Source of the DNA: Incurvaria masculella
Lineage: Eukaryota; Arthropoda; Insecta; Lepidoptera; Incurvariidae
Length of the DNA stretch: 64,000 bases
Direction of reading: 5' to 3'
Assembly: GCA_946894095.1 (NCBI GenBank)
Contig: OX335645.2
Location: 10,873,001-10,937,000, forward strand
Positions 1 through 11,127 of the stretch are shown piece after piece (position 1 is the first letter of the stretch; each line of letters opens with the position of its first letter). The notes beneath the pieces are model-generated. The model worked only from the letters and a program-made list of their open reading frames with translations. It made no database searches and was not told the DNA's origin. A program made the translations under genes and the position numbers.

Positions 1-2448
1 TCCAGTGAGATATATATACAAATAAACGTTCATTGCCATACAGACAGTTTAACTTGTCTTAAAAGATGTTTACCTATTAGCCATATCATGATAAATAAAG
101 TAAGTCATACATAATTTCATATTAGATTAGGCAATTCAAGATAGACTAAGAATATTTTTGAGTTACGTACAACAACAGTGAGATGTATTATTCCTCTAAC
201 ACCCAAGTATTCTCATTAAAATATTGAACTTGGTTTGATTTAAGTGGAAATAATAAATTTGCTTCGAATAATTCTGATGGTCCTTATCAATTAGTTCACC
301 TATTTGTTGTCCGTCCGTATGGCAGTCTTCTAGCACATAAGTATACTACTAAAAATGAATAAGACATTTATCTGAAACCTTACATGTCAGATATGATTGT
401 TTTCGCCAGAAAATAATGTTTGGATCTATTTGAGCAGAATATTTATTATTATTAAAATTTTGATTGTGATCCCATGGGCCAAAAAACTTTATTCTGTTAA
501 CCATCTCTCTCTCTCAGGAATCTAAAAATGTTTGACAAATAGATGTCATAATTTAGAAAGTAAGATTGTAGATCAAAGCCTCGGATCTGCAGTTGCAAGC
601 CAGGTCAGTCGAAGGGTTTGGGTGCAGTTTGTGCAATGAATCTCAAAGACGTGGCTTGCTATTAATGTTCACGTATAGTCTAAGTTCCCTTATTAGAATT
701 CATCTTAATCCTCACATCGCTGATGAAAATGATGTGCCCTCGGTGTATAATTTTTTGTATGAAATTGTGTTTAATCAATTTATGTTTTTACCTAAAAAAT
801 GCATGAAGTTTCATAAATCATTATTAGTAAACATTAATAACTGAAATTGGGTTTGCAAATCTGTTAAATCTATGAGTAGTTCGTTTTTTATAAAGCAGGT
901 TAGTGGTTTTAATACGAAATAGTTTACCAAACAATTTTTTTTGGGCTAAGGTTTATGTTAGAAAAGAAAAAAACTTGCCGATTCTTTAGAATATTATGCA
1001 ATATTTACAAATAATTTATATTTATTATTGATCTCTGACGTACATACAACTCTATGGAGCCCTAACTTCACTTTGCCGAATTGCCTATGATATGGCGTCG
1101 CCAGCAGAGTTGCACAAACAGATGCTTAGTAGATGATTCGTTCTTTGTCAGACATTAAAAGAAAAAGGTAAAAAATATTTCGTAACGACAGTTTCGACAT
1201 TATCGAGTGTCGCGGCCAGGCCTATAGGCCTACTCGACATAAGAAGAGTATAATGAAACATTATATTTATGTAAATATTGTAAATGTACTCTTAATGGGC
1301 CTCAATCGTAGTTGTTACAATATGTATGCATATGACAAATTTTCAAAAGTATCATTGAAATCCTAATGACAAAAATATTGATTTGAGTGTCCAAATAGGG
1401 TACATAGGTTAAGTTTGATGTAAAGTAAGAAACACATTGTGAAACTGTCCAAATAACATTCCATGAGTATTGTAAATCTTGTAAATACATACTGTATCAA
1501 AATTAAGTCAGTTAATGAGGAGCTTTAAAAAATTTAATGGTAAGAAATATGTTATGGTAAAAGGAATATTTTGTTTCATGATTGACTATATAAAAATGCA
1601 TTTATTTATTTGCTGTTTGCATTAGCTAACTATATGTATAAATTATGTGTCAATAATTCCAGAATAGTGTAAAATATGTTTATGTGTGTAAATATGTAAT
1701 ATTTTTCTGGAGATTTTAGGTTAATTTCTCAGGGTAGTTTCATCCAGTAATTATTTTCCGGTTGCGGCATGTGCATTTAATGTCATCGGTCACAGTAGCT
1801 TGAACTATTATCTTTCAAGGAACTGTAAAAGGTATATTTTATTACGAATGTAAAACTACAAGTCATTTTTACTCCTTTCAAGATGAAGGTTAAACCTGTG
1901 CAATATGATATCTTCTTTCCAGGTTTATTTCCAAATTACCTCCATGACTTTACACTTCTCATAATGGTTTTAAACGACAGAATATCCTATATTTTAATGA
2001 CAAATCAAAATTATTGTAATAGAAGTATTTGGTTGCATAGTTTCTTCAGTTAAGTTCATAAAACTTATTTTTCATATCGGTTTTTGTTTTTTCATTTATT
2101 CTGCCTAACTCACAAAATCTTTTTTCCCAATGAACCCAGAAATCGTTTAAAGACTATTTTATCAAAATTTTTTTCTGAAATTATTGGATTATGGGGTTAA
2201 TCAATGAATTGCATCACTAAAATCATATTTTTTTTCTAGTAATTATTGTTTATAATCATTTAATTAATGATAATAAACGTTAATGTTTATTACGGTTAAT
2301 GTTTTAAGGCCTTAGTGCTCTTGGCTCAATACAATTGATTTTGCAATTGCTAAAAATATAATAATCAACTCGGAATTGTATTGCAGGCAATGTTGTCTGA
2401 GAAAGTGATAGATATCCTAAAAATTAAAATGAATTATTTTGAGTGCAG
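1..2448. other. AT-rich noncoding stretch
   Basis: I recognise no gene here. The sequence is AT-rich with scattered stops in all frames. One plus-strand open stretch (593-844) follows an AG but resembles no family I know. If the small exon proposed just to the right is real, this would be intronic sequence of a gene entering from the left edge. Confidence 0.4.
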
Positions 2449-2516
2449 AACGTTTAGATCGCTGCAGCAAGCACAGTAAGCCTGCAAGCGGCAAGAGGCC
2501 AGGATTTGTTGGGTAA
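2449..2516 (+). CDS. Possible terminal exon of an unidentified gene entering from the left
   Basis: A splice-acceptor-like AG (2447-2448) is followed by a 22-codon open frame rich in Lys, Ser, Gly and Arg, ending at TAA 2514-2516. A poly(A) signal AATAAA lies about 250 bp downstream (2764-2769), which fits a last exon plus 3'UTR. No upstream exon was found and I do not recognise the peptide. A second frame is open over the same region (about 66 codons, to roughly 2660), so the frame choice is uncertain. This is a weak call based only on splice and poly(A) context. Confidence 0.2.
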
Positions 2517-2832
2517 AGCATTGTTAACTGAGGTGTCACCGTTTTGCGAAGTTTGCAGTCACATGGCTATGGTGATACCTGTATTTAATGTATTATTATG
2601 TAAATATTCCATACACTTTGCAGGCCATGACAAACAGGCATTTATAACGTCTTTAAATTAATCTCGACACACTATTTAGCAATGCAGTATTATGTTGTAA
2701 GCAATCAAATATACCGTCATATTATCTATTCTTTTTATAATATTTATGTAATATACATGTTTGTAATAAAATGTATTATTTTAATTGTTAGTGTGGTTTT
2801 ATTTTTTTATATCCTAACTAAGCATTCCCAAA

Positions 2833-3094
2833 AAACCGGCCAAGTACGAGTCGCACACGAAGGGTTCCGTACCATCGTACAAGATTTAACACAAAAAAAT
2901 ACGCTTTTTTGTATGGGGCCCCCTTAATTTTTTTATTTTACCTATTTGATATAGCGGCAAAATAAATACACACTCTGTGAAAATTTCACCTGCCTACCTA
3001 TTACGGTTCATGAGATACAGCCCTGTGACAATCGGACATCGGAGGCTTAGTAATAGGGTTCCGTTTTCACCCTTTGGGTACGGAACCCTGAAAA
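2833..3094 (-). repeat. Interspersed repeat, family A (GGTTCCGTACC type), copy 1
   Basis: The ends match other copies in this window at 19531-19830, 34706-34782 and 48494-48783. One end carries GGCCAAGTACGAGTCGCAC and the other GGGTACGGAACCCT. This copy is opposite in orientation to the other three. It is a short interspersed element common in Lepidoptera as far as I recall, with no coding capacity seen. Confidence 0.7.
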
Positions 3095-3339
3095 CAGTGT
3101 TTCACTTATTTCTTGACAAAAACTCAGGATTGCGTCTTTAAACTGTCTGTAAAGAATGATTCATTGCCCATCTGTCGGACAAAATAGAAAAGTCAAGATT
3201 AAAGGAGCACAGTTTTTTTTATATTCATCACAATTGAGGCCTAACCCTGAATTTTCATTGCTTATGTAGTAAAATTAATTCCGTAAAATATTTTTTTTAT
3301 TTTGTAAGAGTAAGCGCGAGGGTGTATGCACCAAGCTTT

Positions 3340-4765
3340 ATACTGGAAAGGGAAAGCGCTATTCGCTGCCCATTCATTGGTCGAGGTGAAGAGAAGGGGG
3401 ATTTTAAGTAGTTAGTTGGGCAAAATCTTTTCTGCGCTAAGCCTACTTCACAGAGAGGCCATTGTGCGTAACAAAGGTGACTATGTTAGCCATCCCAGCT
3501 CGTTCCAGAAGTCCAGCATACCCTTTACATTCCCACAGGCCTCTGTAAGGGATCCCAGTGCTCCCAGGGTCTGATCCCGATGGTCGGCAACACTCTTGCA
3601 CTCCAACAGTACATGGGCGGTTGTTTCCGTTGTCTCCATGCAGCCACGACATAGAGGGTTGTTCGTCACCACCAGGTTACGGAGGTGCTTGTTGACTGAA
3701 TAATTTCCTCTCATTGTTCCCACCATTGTGCGTAGATCATTTCTTTTCAGATGCAAAAGCTTGTGCGTAAGGCACTTATTGAGGGATGGGATGACCTCTC
3801 TGGCCTGCCTGCGAACTACCAGGTGTTTCCATCCGGTATTGTGAAGGATCTTGGTTCTATCTTGTAGCCAGTTTTTGAATTGACTAAGTGGTATAGGCAC
3901 TATCGGTTCTGGACGCATTAGTACTGTACTGGATCCTCGTTTGGCCAGTTCATCTGCAGCGTCATTACCCACAGAGCCACTGTGTCCTCTTATCCACTGC
4001 AAAGTTACGTGATTGTTCCTCGCTACTTCTTCTAGGGCGCAATGAAATTCTAGAATTAAGCCCAAGTTAACTTTGTTATTTTTCAGTGCGTTTAATACAG
4101 ATGCGCTATCTGAGATCATTCTTATCTTATAGTCGTGCATCTTCCTGATTTTGATTGCCTCTGCGGCTCGAGTTATTCCCACACATTCTGCCTGAAATAT
4201 GGTGTTAAAGGCGCCTAGGGCTGTTGAGATGTTAATGTTTGCATCTCAGGAGAAGACTCCCGCTCCAGTTCCCGAATTTGTTTTTGATCCATCTATGTAG
4301 ATTTCTCTCACCCCTGATTGGTCTGCGAGTTCTTCCTTCAGTTGGATGTGATTATTTCTTTTAAAGATATGGTTGGTAGAAATCTTGTCACAGATTACCG
4401 CGAGCATGGGTACATGGTTCATGAATTCTGTCATAATTCGTGCGTGAGGGACTCCATGATTTTGTTTCCAGGTTCCTGTGGCTCTTAGCCGGAGAGCTGG
4501 TGTAGCGGCTTCCTGCTGAACATGCAGGTGTAGAGGTCTTATATCAAGTATTACCTCTAGTGCCTGTGTAGGAGTTGTTCTCATGCAGCCTGTCATTGCA
4601 ACGCATGCAAGGCGTTGCAGACTTTGAAGTTTTGCTTTTACGGTGCTCAGTTCCGTCCTAGGCCACCATACTACTGCGCCGTAGGTTATGGTTGGTCGAA
4701 TTACAGCAGTGTATAGCCAGAGTGTTATGGAGGGTTTTAAGGGGGATTATCCCAGCTTGCCTGCC
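3340..4765 (-). mobile_element. 5'-truncated non-LTR retrotransposon (LINE) with RNase H, I/Jockey/R1-like
   Basis: On the minus strand, the region near 4735-4597 encodes the end of a reverse transcriptase, with the typical stretch TAVIRPTITYGAVVWW. It runs into the connection region and an RNase H domain, ending at 3481. The remaining roughly 140 bp to 3340 looks like 3'UTR. Endonuclease and the catalytic RT core are missing, so the copy is 5' truncated, as is usual for LINEs. The 5' boundary near 4740-4765 is frayed by stops and an apparent frameshift. Confidence 0.8.
3481..4596 (-). pseudogene. LINE RNase H domain interrupted by one in-frame stop
   Basis: Two open stretches, 4596-4246 and 4182-3481, lie in the same frame and are separated only by TGA at 4248-4246; the interval between them is otherwise open. 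The four acidic RNase H positions are visible. The first is in YIDGSK before the stop, the second is the Glu of QAECVGI just after it, the third is the Asp in MISDSASV, and the fourth is the Asp in GNDAADELAK. A cysteine/histidine motif (CRGCMETTETTAHVLLEC) follows. This is a dead or read-through-dependent copy. Confidence 0.8.
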
Positions 4766-5197
4766 GCTGTGCTGTGCCATTTTAAAGTAAAATTAGTCAA
4801 TTATTGGATATTTTGTGAACTCATAAAAGTTCCAGAAAAGCTGGTTATTTTGAAAATATTTATTAACAAAGGAAAGGTTATTTGGTTGAAAAAAAAATGT
4901 TTTTGAAGCAAAAGTCCTATTGTAGTGTCACAGTTGACACTTTACCAGCCCAGAAAGAAAGAAAAGCTCCACTCGGCAAGTGTAAGTATGCTATTTTAAA
5001 CTTAATTGGCGCATAGCAAACGTTTCCATTACTTTGCCCACTGCCACGGCACCGGCTGGTTCAAAGCAGACGCCGCTTACTCCCCTCCCAAATTGCATGC
5101 TGGACTGTGAATGGACCGTTTTATCTTACAAATAAAACGGATTGCTTCTTAATAATGTGTTATGTTGATAATATTATTAATATACACTATGTTTTAT

Positions 5198-6430
5198 TTA
5201 AGATACATGTACGTCTTTCTGTGTAAGAAGATGTGTTTTAATTTTCTGCAGGAGCTCTTTCTTGACAGTGTCGGGGACGAGAGCGCGTGCGCGTGGCGTG
5301 ACGCGCGTCACCAGCGAGTCCAGCGTCGTGCTAGCGCCCTCACTCTCCTTTACCACGTCGCGGCACAGCATTCGCACCTGGTCCCGCCAACCGCACTCTA
5401 TCAGGCGACGCCTCAGAAGCTCCTTGAACCTACAAAAAATTATACAATTTAAATAATTTAATTCTTTCTTCCGCCATCTTTTTAATTTGAAGAATTCATT
5501 TAGTTTACTTTGTTTCATGTTTTTTTAATTGTCTTTTACAGTTCTAAAAATAAATATATATCCATGGTTAAAAAACACTGGTATAATCTGCTAATACCAG
5601 ACCTACCCTCATGGTATTAGCACAATGTTGTTGTTGTTGTTGTTGTCGGCGAGTGGCTGCCGACGCTTGAACGCACTTGACACGAGGCCGTTGTGCTCAG
5701 TAACCCGACTTTTGGCTCACTTCAGCCAGCCGAGCTCTTCCACAAAGCGTAGCAGCCCTTTAGGGTCTTTCCACACTTGCGGGTCGCTCCTTTCGAAGCT
5801 AAAGACCCCCGTCCAAAATGTCTTATTAGCACAATACTCCACACGGTAATAGGTGCAATGCCAGGACCTCTCTCATACGCGCAACTACATTAAAAACGTG
5901 ACTATTTTCATTGTCATTTCAACCATCAATCATTAAATGCGATGATTCCAACCCAGGCGGGATGAACTCTGCCACTAAGTATGGAAGACATACAGTTTTA
6001 CATAGAATCCCTAATCATCTTTTACGACATGCACAGGAAATATCACAAAGGCTTTAACACACAACATATTAAAAGTCCAATGTATTCTATACGGTACACA
6101 TGAAGCTGTTCGGCATGAGTGAGTTTGTGTACTTTATATGGTGCACAAATTAACTTTTATGTAACGCTCTAAATCTATGTGAATATTAGAATTAGAATAT
6201 TCTTTCCAAAATAGAACAGGACCTTCCAATAAACTATGGAAGACGAAAACAAATTACAAACCCAGCGGTGTTTCTTGTCAGTCTTTCTTCGTCACAGGTA
6301 ATGGAAGCGGCAGAAAAGACATTCCATAGAAACAAACAGGGTTCCTGATTTTATTGACTGATTATACATACCGTTCGCGGTCTCCTGTGAGAATGAGACG
6401 TTGGTGAGCAATCGTGTTGTTTACAGTCAT
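5198..6430 (-). CDS. e(y)2: ENY2 / enhancer of yellow 2 transcription factor, two exons
   Basis: Exon 1 is 6430-6372 and exon 2 is 5429-5198. The join (CG|G) restores an Arg codon, giving 96 residues against about 100 in the family. The start is the only ATG before a clear donor (GTATGT), and the N-terminus reads LILTGDRER into FKELLRRRLIECGWRDQ. The C-terminal part contains TPRARALVPDTVKKELLQ, the signature of this family. ENY2 is a small helical protein shared by the SAGA histone deubiquitinase module and the TREX-2 mRNA-export complex. An AATAAA overlaps the stop codon (5198-5193). The 942-bp intron holds a LINE fragment and a family B repeat. A Ty3 element lies only 240 bp upstream of the ATG. 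Recognition is by recalled similarity to human and fly ENY2, and confidence is high. Confidence 0.92.
5625..5850 (-). mobile_element. 3' end of a second LINE with (CAA)n tail
   Basis: The minus strand encodes a short stretch ending LLRFVEELGWLK and a stop. This is typical of the extreme C-terminus of LINE RNase H proteins (compare FWNELGWLT at 3481). It is followed by about 90 bp and a (CAA)n tail, seen as (GTT)n at 5625-5648 on the plus strand. It lies inside the ENY2 intron. Confidence 0.55.
5822..6020. repeat. Interspersed repeat, family B, copy in ENY2 intron
   Basis: It contains degenerate versions of the family B core: a GCCAGGACC box, a block related to ACTGGATGGAAAACACGG, and a TACAGTTTTACATGGATTCC block. 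The same order is seen near 22195, 51480 and, in reverse orientation, 25430 and 41100. No coding capacity. Confidence 0.55.
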
Positions 6431-6670
6431 GATGTGGCCTGCCTGATCCGATTAACTTGTTATCCTTGAAGTTCACAAAAGTTGTAAATGGCCGCAAATT
6501 GATTAAATTGAACACAGACTAAATAGAGGATCCTGAATGGCTGGCTGAACCACCAATTAGGTCCTTCTTTTCACTGGTTCCTTTTCTTCTTTTGAATTTT
6601 ACAAGTGGACGTCACAGAATAGAGGGCTTACCACAGAATAAATGGATTTTGTTCGGGCAAAGAGGATTCC

Positions 6671-6774
6671 TGTTGTGTCAGTTATTGTCATAGCAACAGA
6701 GGTTGTTAAGTCAGTGAGAAAATGGATGCAATAAAGTACTCGGAGCTAAATACAAATTAGTTGGTTTTACTACA
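6671..6774 (+). repeat. 5' LTR of the Ty3/gypsy element
   Basis: Begins TGTTGTGTCAG and ends TTTTACTACA (TG...CA). It is identical over all 104 bp to the 3' copy and contains AATAAA within its central part. Confidence 0.95.
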
Positions 6775-6786
6775 TGGTGGCAGCGG
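6775..6786 (+). other. Primer-binding site of the Ty3/gypsy element
   Basis: TGGTGGCAGCGG starts immediately after the LTR. The leading TGG is complementary to a tRNA CCA end. The tRNA species was not determined. Confidence 0.65.
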
Positions 6787-6835
6787 TGTGGGTTATCTCA
6801 CAAGTGAGAAAGATCGCAGAGTGCGGTCCGTAAGT

Positions 6836-9790
6836 ATGGCAGAGCCAAATAAAATCGGCGCACGGCCGGAAACAGCGGCGACGGCAACAGCGGCGGGGGG
6901 TGCCAGAATAGATCTCTGGCCTGACAAATTCTCCTTCCAAAATGATCGTTGGCTGCTGTGGAAGAAGCGCTTCAGCAGGTATATGAGCATCACCGGTAAC
7001 GATAAAAAGAGCGACTGTGAAAAGGTAAACATTCTCGTGTATTGCATGGGAGATAAAGCTGAGGAGCTGTTGACTCAGTTCACGTCTCTAGATAAATTCG
7101 AAGAAGTATTACAACAGTTTGATAATCTTTTTACACCGAAGAAAAATATTATATTTGAGAGATATAAGTTTAATATTCTTGAACAGAATATTGATGAAGG
7201 CGTTGAACAGTTCATAACAAAATTATTTAATTTGGCTGAAAACTGCGAGTACGGTACACTGAAAGAACAATTGATCAGGGATCGAATTGTAGTGGGAATT
7301 AAAGATAAGAAAACTAGTGAAAGGTTGCAACTCAAAGAAGATTTGACATTGGAACAAGCAACATTAATTGCGAGGCAGGCAGAAATTCAACAAAAAGAAA
7401 GTAAATTAATGCAAGCGGGTGACTCGGAGCTCACGGTTATAAATAAAATAAAAGAGAAGAAGAATAGTAATTGCTGGTTCTGCGGTAATGCAAGACACTC
7501 TAAGGAGAATTGTCCAGCTGCTCAAGTGCGGTGTCACAAGTGCCAGCGAGTAGGGCACTTCGCTAAGATGTGCAGAGCAGGAGCGGGAGGAAAGTTCTGT
7601 TTTCAAAAGGATATCAACCGAGCTGAGACCCATAATACAAAAGAATTACAAGAGGGCGATGAGAAGAAAGTGCTGCAGGTGGGGCACGAGTCGTATGAGA
7701 GGGTGATGGCTGTGTATACAGGTCAAGATCAATTTATTGATAATATTCTTTTTCTTGTCGACACAGGAGCGGATGTAGTGGCAGTCCCAGACCAAGTTTT
7801 AATAAATAGAAAAGAAACTATCGTTCCGTGCAAAGACAAAGTAGTGGGACCGGACGGTAAAGAATTACAAATTGTGGGGGTAGTTACGTTAAAATTGGTA
7901 TATGAAGAGAATTGTTTCAAAGGTAAAGTATATGTCATAAAAAATTTAAAAACACCAATTTTGGGCAGACCAGCGATACAGGCTTTGAAAATTGTGAAAT
8001 TAATGTCTATGGCCAATGAACAATCTATGAAATGTGATCAGCTTAAAAGTCAGGTTGATGTAATGAAAGAATTTCCAAACATTTATAATGAATTGGGAGT
8101 TTTCAAAGACAAGTTCTCTATATGTTTGATGCCTAATCCACGCTTTTTTGTACAAGCAACTCCAAGAGTTGTGCCTATTCCTTTATTGAGTAAACTGAAG
8201 GATGAATTAGCCAGATTAGTACAATTAGGTTTTGTGAGTCCAGTCGAAGAACCAACACAGTTTGTATCGCCTATAGTGGTGGTACCAAAAGGAAATAAGA
8301 TACGGTTGTGTGGTGATTATACGCAGGTTAATAAAAATATATTACGCCCCATTTTTCCGACACCTAAAGTCGAAGTTACTCTTGCTCAGCTAAAGGGATC
8401 AAAATATTTCTCAAAAATTGACGCTACGTCAGGATTTCATCAAATCCCTTTAGATGAAAAATCCAAGAAACTAACCACCATTATCACTCCTTTTGGGCGA
8501 TATATGTATAATCGGCTCCCCTTTGGGTTGAGTTGTGCCCCAGAATATTTCTCAATGAAATTCTCGAGACTGTTCGAAGGATTGGATGGTGTGGTTATAC
8601 ATATGGACGATATTCTCATCTTTGCAGAGTCCATGCAAAGGCATGACTGGATTTTGAGGGAGGTATTGGAGCGATTGCATAAAGAAGGCATAACAATAAA
8701 TGAAGGAAAATGTGTCTTTGGGGTAGAAGAAGTCAAATATTTGGGTCATATTATAGACAAAAGGGGTATTTCCCTTGATCCCGATCGTGTTAAAGCCATT
8801 CAAAGTTTTAAAAGTCCACAAAATAAAAAAGAACTCATGCAATTTCTAGGAATTGTAAATTATGTAGGGAGATTCATAGCTAATAAGTCAGATATTCTTC
8901 AACCACTACATGCGCTATTAAAAAATGATTCAATTTTTGTATGGGATAGAATTCAAGAGGAATCTTTTGAAAAATTGAAAAAATCGTTAAAAAATGCCCC
9001 TGTGTTAACTCATTTTGATCCATCAAAGAAAATAATTATCACAGCAGATAGTAGCTCATATGGACTTGTAGCTGCTTTGCTCTTGGAAGACAGTGAAGGT
9101 CACAAAAAGGTTGTAGCATACGCAAGTCGTAGTCTTAGCAACGCCGAGAAACAATATGCACAAATTGAAAAAGAATGTCTAGCACTTGCTTGGAGCGTTG
9201 ATAAGTTTAAAGACTTTGTTATTGGAGTGAGAGTTCACCTGGAAACGGATCATAAACCACTTTTGCAAATATTAAAAAGTAAACCACTCGACGACCTTAC
9301 TCCCAGGTTATTGAGATTTCGACTAAAGCTTATGAGATTTGATTACGATGTAGAGTATGTTCCAGGTAAAGATTTGCTATTAGCCGATGCTCTTTCTAGA
9401 CAACCATTAGATGAATGTGAAATAAACGATGACAATGTTCTGAATTTAGCCATAATTAATGAGTATGTGTCTAATCAAACCCTATCAGAGATTTCTCAGG
9501 CGCAGCAAGAAAGTGAAGTTTGTAAAAAATTAAAGGAATATACAGTCAGGGGATGGCCACGAAAGAATAAAATACTGGATTCGCTAAAACCGTATTATCA
9601 GTTTAGATACAACTTCACTTTCGCTGAAGGATTTTTATTGTACAATTCAAGACTAGTAGTTCCACCTAGATTGCAGGCTAAAATATTAAACAAAATACAT
9701 GAGGGTCATCAGGGAATCACGAAGTGCCGTGAGAGAGCTAGAGAACTGCAGTCTGGTGGCTCAATATCTCTAAAGAAATCGAGACCATGA
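6836..9790 (+). CDS. Gag-Pol polyprotein of the Ty3/gypsy element (gag, protease, RT, RNase H)
   Basis: The open frame extends upstream into the LTR, so I place the start at the ATG of 6836 (MAEPNK...), giving 984 residues. In order it has an N-terminal gag, two CCHC zinc knuckles from about residue 213 (CWFCG...C and CHKCQRVGHFAKMC), and an aspartic protease with DTGAD near residue 309. These are followed by an RT with HMDDI near 591 and RNase H beginning at TADSS near 737. At the C-terminus lies the start of the integrase HHCC region (HEGHQGITKC). The frame then breaks within integrase, so the stop at 9790 is premature. No stops or gaps were seen in RT/RNase H. Confidence 0.92.
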   Translation: MAEPNKIGARPETAATATAAGGARIDLWPDKFSFQNDRWLLWKKRFSRYMSITGNDKKSDCEKVNILVYCMGDKAEELLTQFTSLDKFEEVLQQFDNLFTPKKNIIFERYKFNILEQNIDEGVEQFITKLFNLAENCEYGTLKEQLIRDRIVVGIKDKKTSERLQLKEDLTLEQATLIARQAEIQQKESKLMQAGDSELTVINKIKEKKNSNCWFCGNARHSKENCPAAQVRCHKCQRVGHFAKMCRAGAGGKFCFQKDINRAETHNTKELQEGDEKKVLQVGHESYERVMAVYTGQDQFIDNILFLVDTGADVVAVPDQVLINRKETIVPCKDKVVGPDGKELQIVGVVTLKLVYEENCFKGKVYVIKNLKTPILGRPAIQALKIVKLMSMANEQSMKCDQLKSQVDVMKEFPNIYNELGVFKDKFSICLMPNPRFFVQATPRVVPIPLLSKLKDELARLVQLGFVSPVEEPTQFVSPIVVVPKGNKIRLCGDYTQVNKNILRPIFPTPKVEVTLAQLKGSKYFSKIDATSGFHQIPLDEKSKKLTTIITPFGRYMYNRLPFGLSCAPEYFSMKFSRLFEGLDGVVIHMDDILIFAESMQRHDWILREVLERLHKEGITINEGKCVFGVEEVKYLGHIIDKRGISLDPDRVKAIQSFKSPQNKKELMQFLGIVNYVGRFIANKSDILQPLHALLKNDSIFVWDRIQEESFEKLKKSLKNAPVLTHFDPSKKIIITADSSSYGLVAALLLEDSEGHKKVVAYASRSLSNAEKQYAQIEKECLALAWSVDKFKDFVIGVRVHLETDHKPLLQILKSKPLDDLTPRLLRFRLKLMRFDYDVEYVPGKDLLLADALSRQPLDECEINDDNVLNLAIINEYVSNQTLSEISQAQQESEVCKKLKEYTVRGWPRKNKILDSLKPYYQFRYNFTFAEGFLLYNSRLVVPPRLQAKILNKIHEGHQGITKCRERARELQSGGSISLKKSRP

Positions 9791-10832
9791 TAACTAATTG
9801 TTTAACATGTATAAAAGAAAGGATAAATTACAAAGAGCCTCTTATTTTAGAGGCAATCCCTGACCGACCATGGCAAAAAATTGGAATGGACTTGTTTAAA
9901 CTAAATAACATGTGGTACTTGGTAATGATTGATTATTACTCTAGATTTTTGGAAATATTCAAACTGACCAATTTAACAGAACATGCTGTCATAAGTTGTT
10001 GTAAAGAAACCTTTGCTAGATACGGAATACCAGATATTGTTAGGTCAGATTCAAGAGCAAATTTAATGAGTTTTCAGTTGAGTATGGATTTAAGCTTATT
10101 ACAAGTAGTCCACATTTTCCTCAAAGCAATGGCATGTCAGAGGCTGGAGTTAAGATTGCAAAGACTTTGTTAAAAAAGAATGAAGACATTTTTTTAGGCT
10201 TGTTAACTTGTAGGAACACTCCTCTTGAATCAGGATACAGTCCTGCAGAACTTATGTTTCATCGTAAACTCAAAGATACTTTACCCATACTCCCAAGCAA
10301 GCTAAAGAAAGTTATTAACCCAGGCCATTTCTTTAAGAACCAGTCTCAAATTAGGAAGGAAAAAATGGCACAAAATTTCAATAACAGACACCGAACACGA
10401 CCCTTAAGAGAGATAGGAGTAGGAGAACGAGTCTGGATAACAGATCTCAGAATATATGGAATCGTCGAAGCTTGGGCTGATGAACCAAGGTCTTATATCG
10501 TGCGAACTGAAAGAGGAAAATTTAGAAGAAATAGATTTCATTTAATAGTTGCACCTTATGGAACATCAAACTACCGCAATGAACATTTTGAAAACGAGAT
10601 AAACAATCGAAATGAAAATAACACATGTAATTTTGATTGGGAGTTTAAGTCAAAAGACAAGACAAATCTTGAGTTGGATGTGCCAATAGAAACAGGTTAT
10701 AATGATAATGTTATTGATGAGAATGTAGCAGGACCGTCTGACTGTCAGGATGAGTCTGTCCCTCAGTATTCAAATGGTCGGCCCAGACGGTTACACAAGA
10801 GTCCAAATTGGCTTAATGATTATGTGACATGA
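9750..10832 (+). pseudogene. Integrase of the Ty3/gypsy element, broken by two frame changes
   Basis: After the gag-pol frame ends, integrase continues in a second frame (roughly 9750-10055: CLTC of the HHCC finger, then WQKIGMDLFK with the first catalytic Asp). It then continues in a third frame (about 10056-10832: HFPQSNGMSEAG with the catalytic Glu, then a chromatin-binding-like tail). The second break falls just after the second catalytic Asp, where the usual Asn-Gly and neighbouring residues are missing. Two independent lesions make this copy non-autonomous for integration. Confidence 0.85.
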
Positions 10833-10916
10833 GGTTACTTATTTAGGGTGGATGTATTTAAGTTTAATTTAGTTAAAAGTAGGTTTGATTTTAATTTGTT
10901 ATTATTTCATTACTTT

Positions 10917-10931
10917 GTAAAAAGGGAAAGA
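10917..10931 (+). other. Polypurine tract of the Ty3/gypsy element
   Basis: AAAAAGGGAAAGA-type purine run directly before the 3' LTR. This is the expected primer site for plus-strand synthesis. Confidence 0.75.
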
Positions 10932-11035
10932 TGTTGTGTCAGTTATTGTCATAGCAACAGAGGTTGTTAAGTCAGTGAGAAAATGGATGCAATAAAGTAC
11001 TCGGAGCTAAATACAAATTAGTTGGTTTTACTACA
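10932..11035 (+). repeat. 3' LTR of the Ty3/gypsy element
   Basis: Identical to the 5' LTR over 104 bp and followed by the ATTCC target-site copy. Confidence 0.95.
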
Positions 11036-11127
11036 ATTCCATCCCGTTACAGAACATAATCCAGTAAAGTGCAGCAATGAACGTCACTTTGACATTACAT
11101 TATCTATAATCCCTCTAATCTCATTAG

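Larger units (their letters stand above)
6671..11035 (+). mobile_element. Ty3/gypsy LTR retrotransposon, nearly complete
   Basis: The element is bounded by two identical 104-bp LTRs and flanked on both sides by a 5-bp target duplication ATTCC (6666-6670 and 11036-11040). The internal region encodes gag, aspartic protease, reverse transcriptase, RNase H and a broken integrase. No envelope-like ORF follows pol. LTR identity implies a recent insertion. The LTRs are unusually short for the group. Confidence 0.95.

Noticed and set aside
593..844. 83-residue plus-strand ORF
   Set aside because: An AG precedes it, but the peptide resembles no family and there is no supporting neighbour exon.
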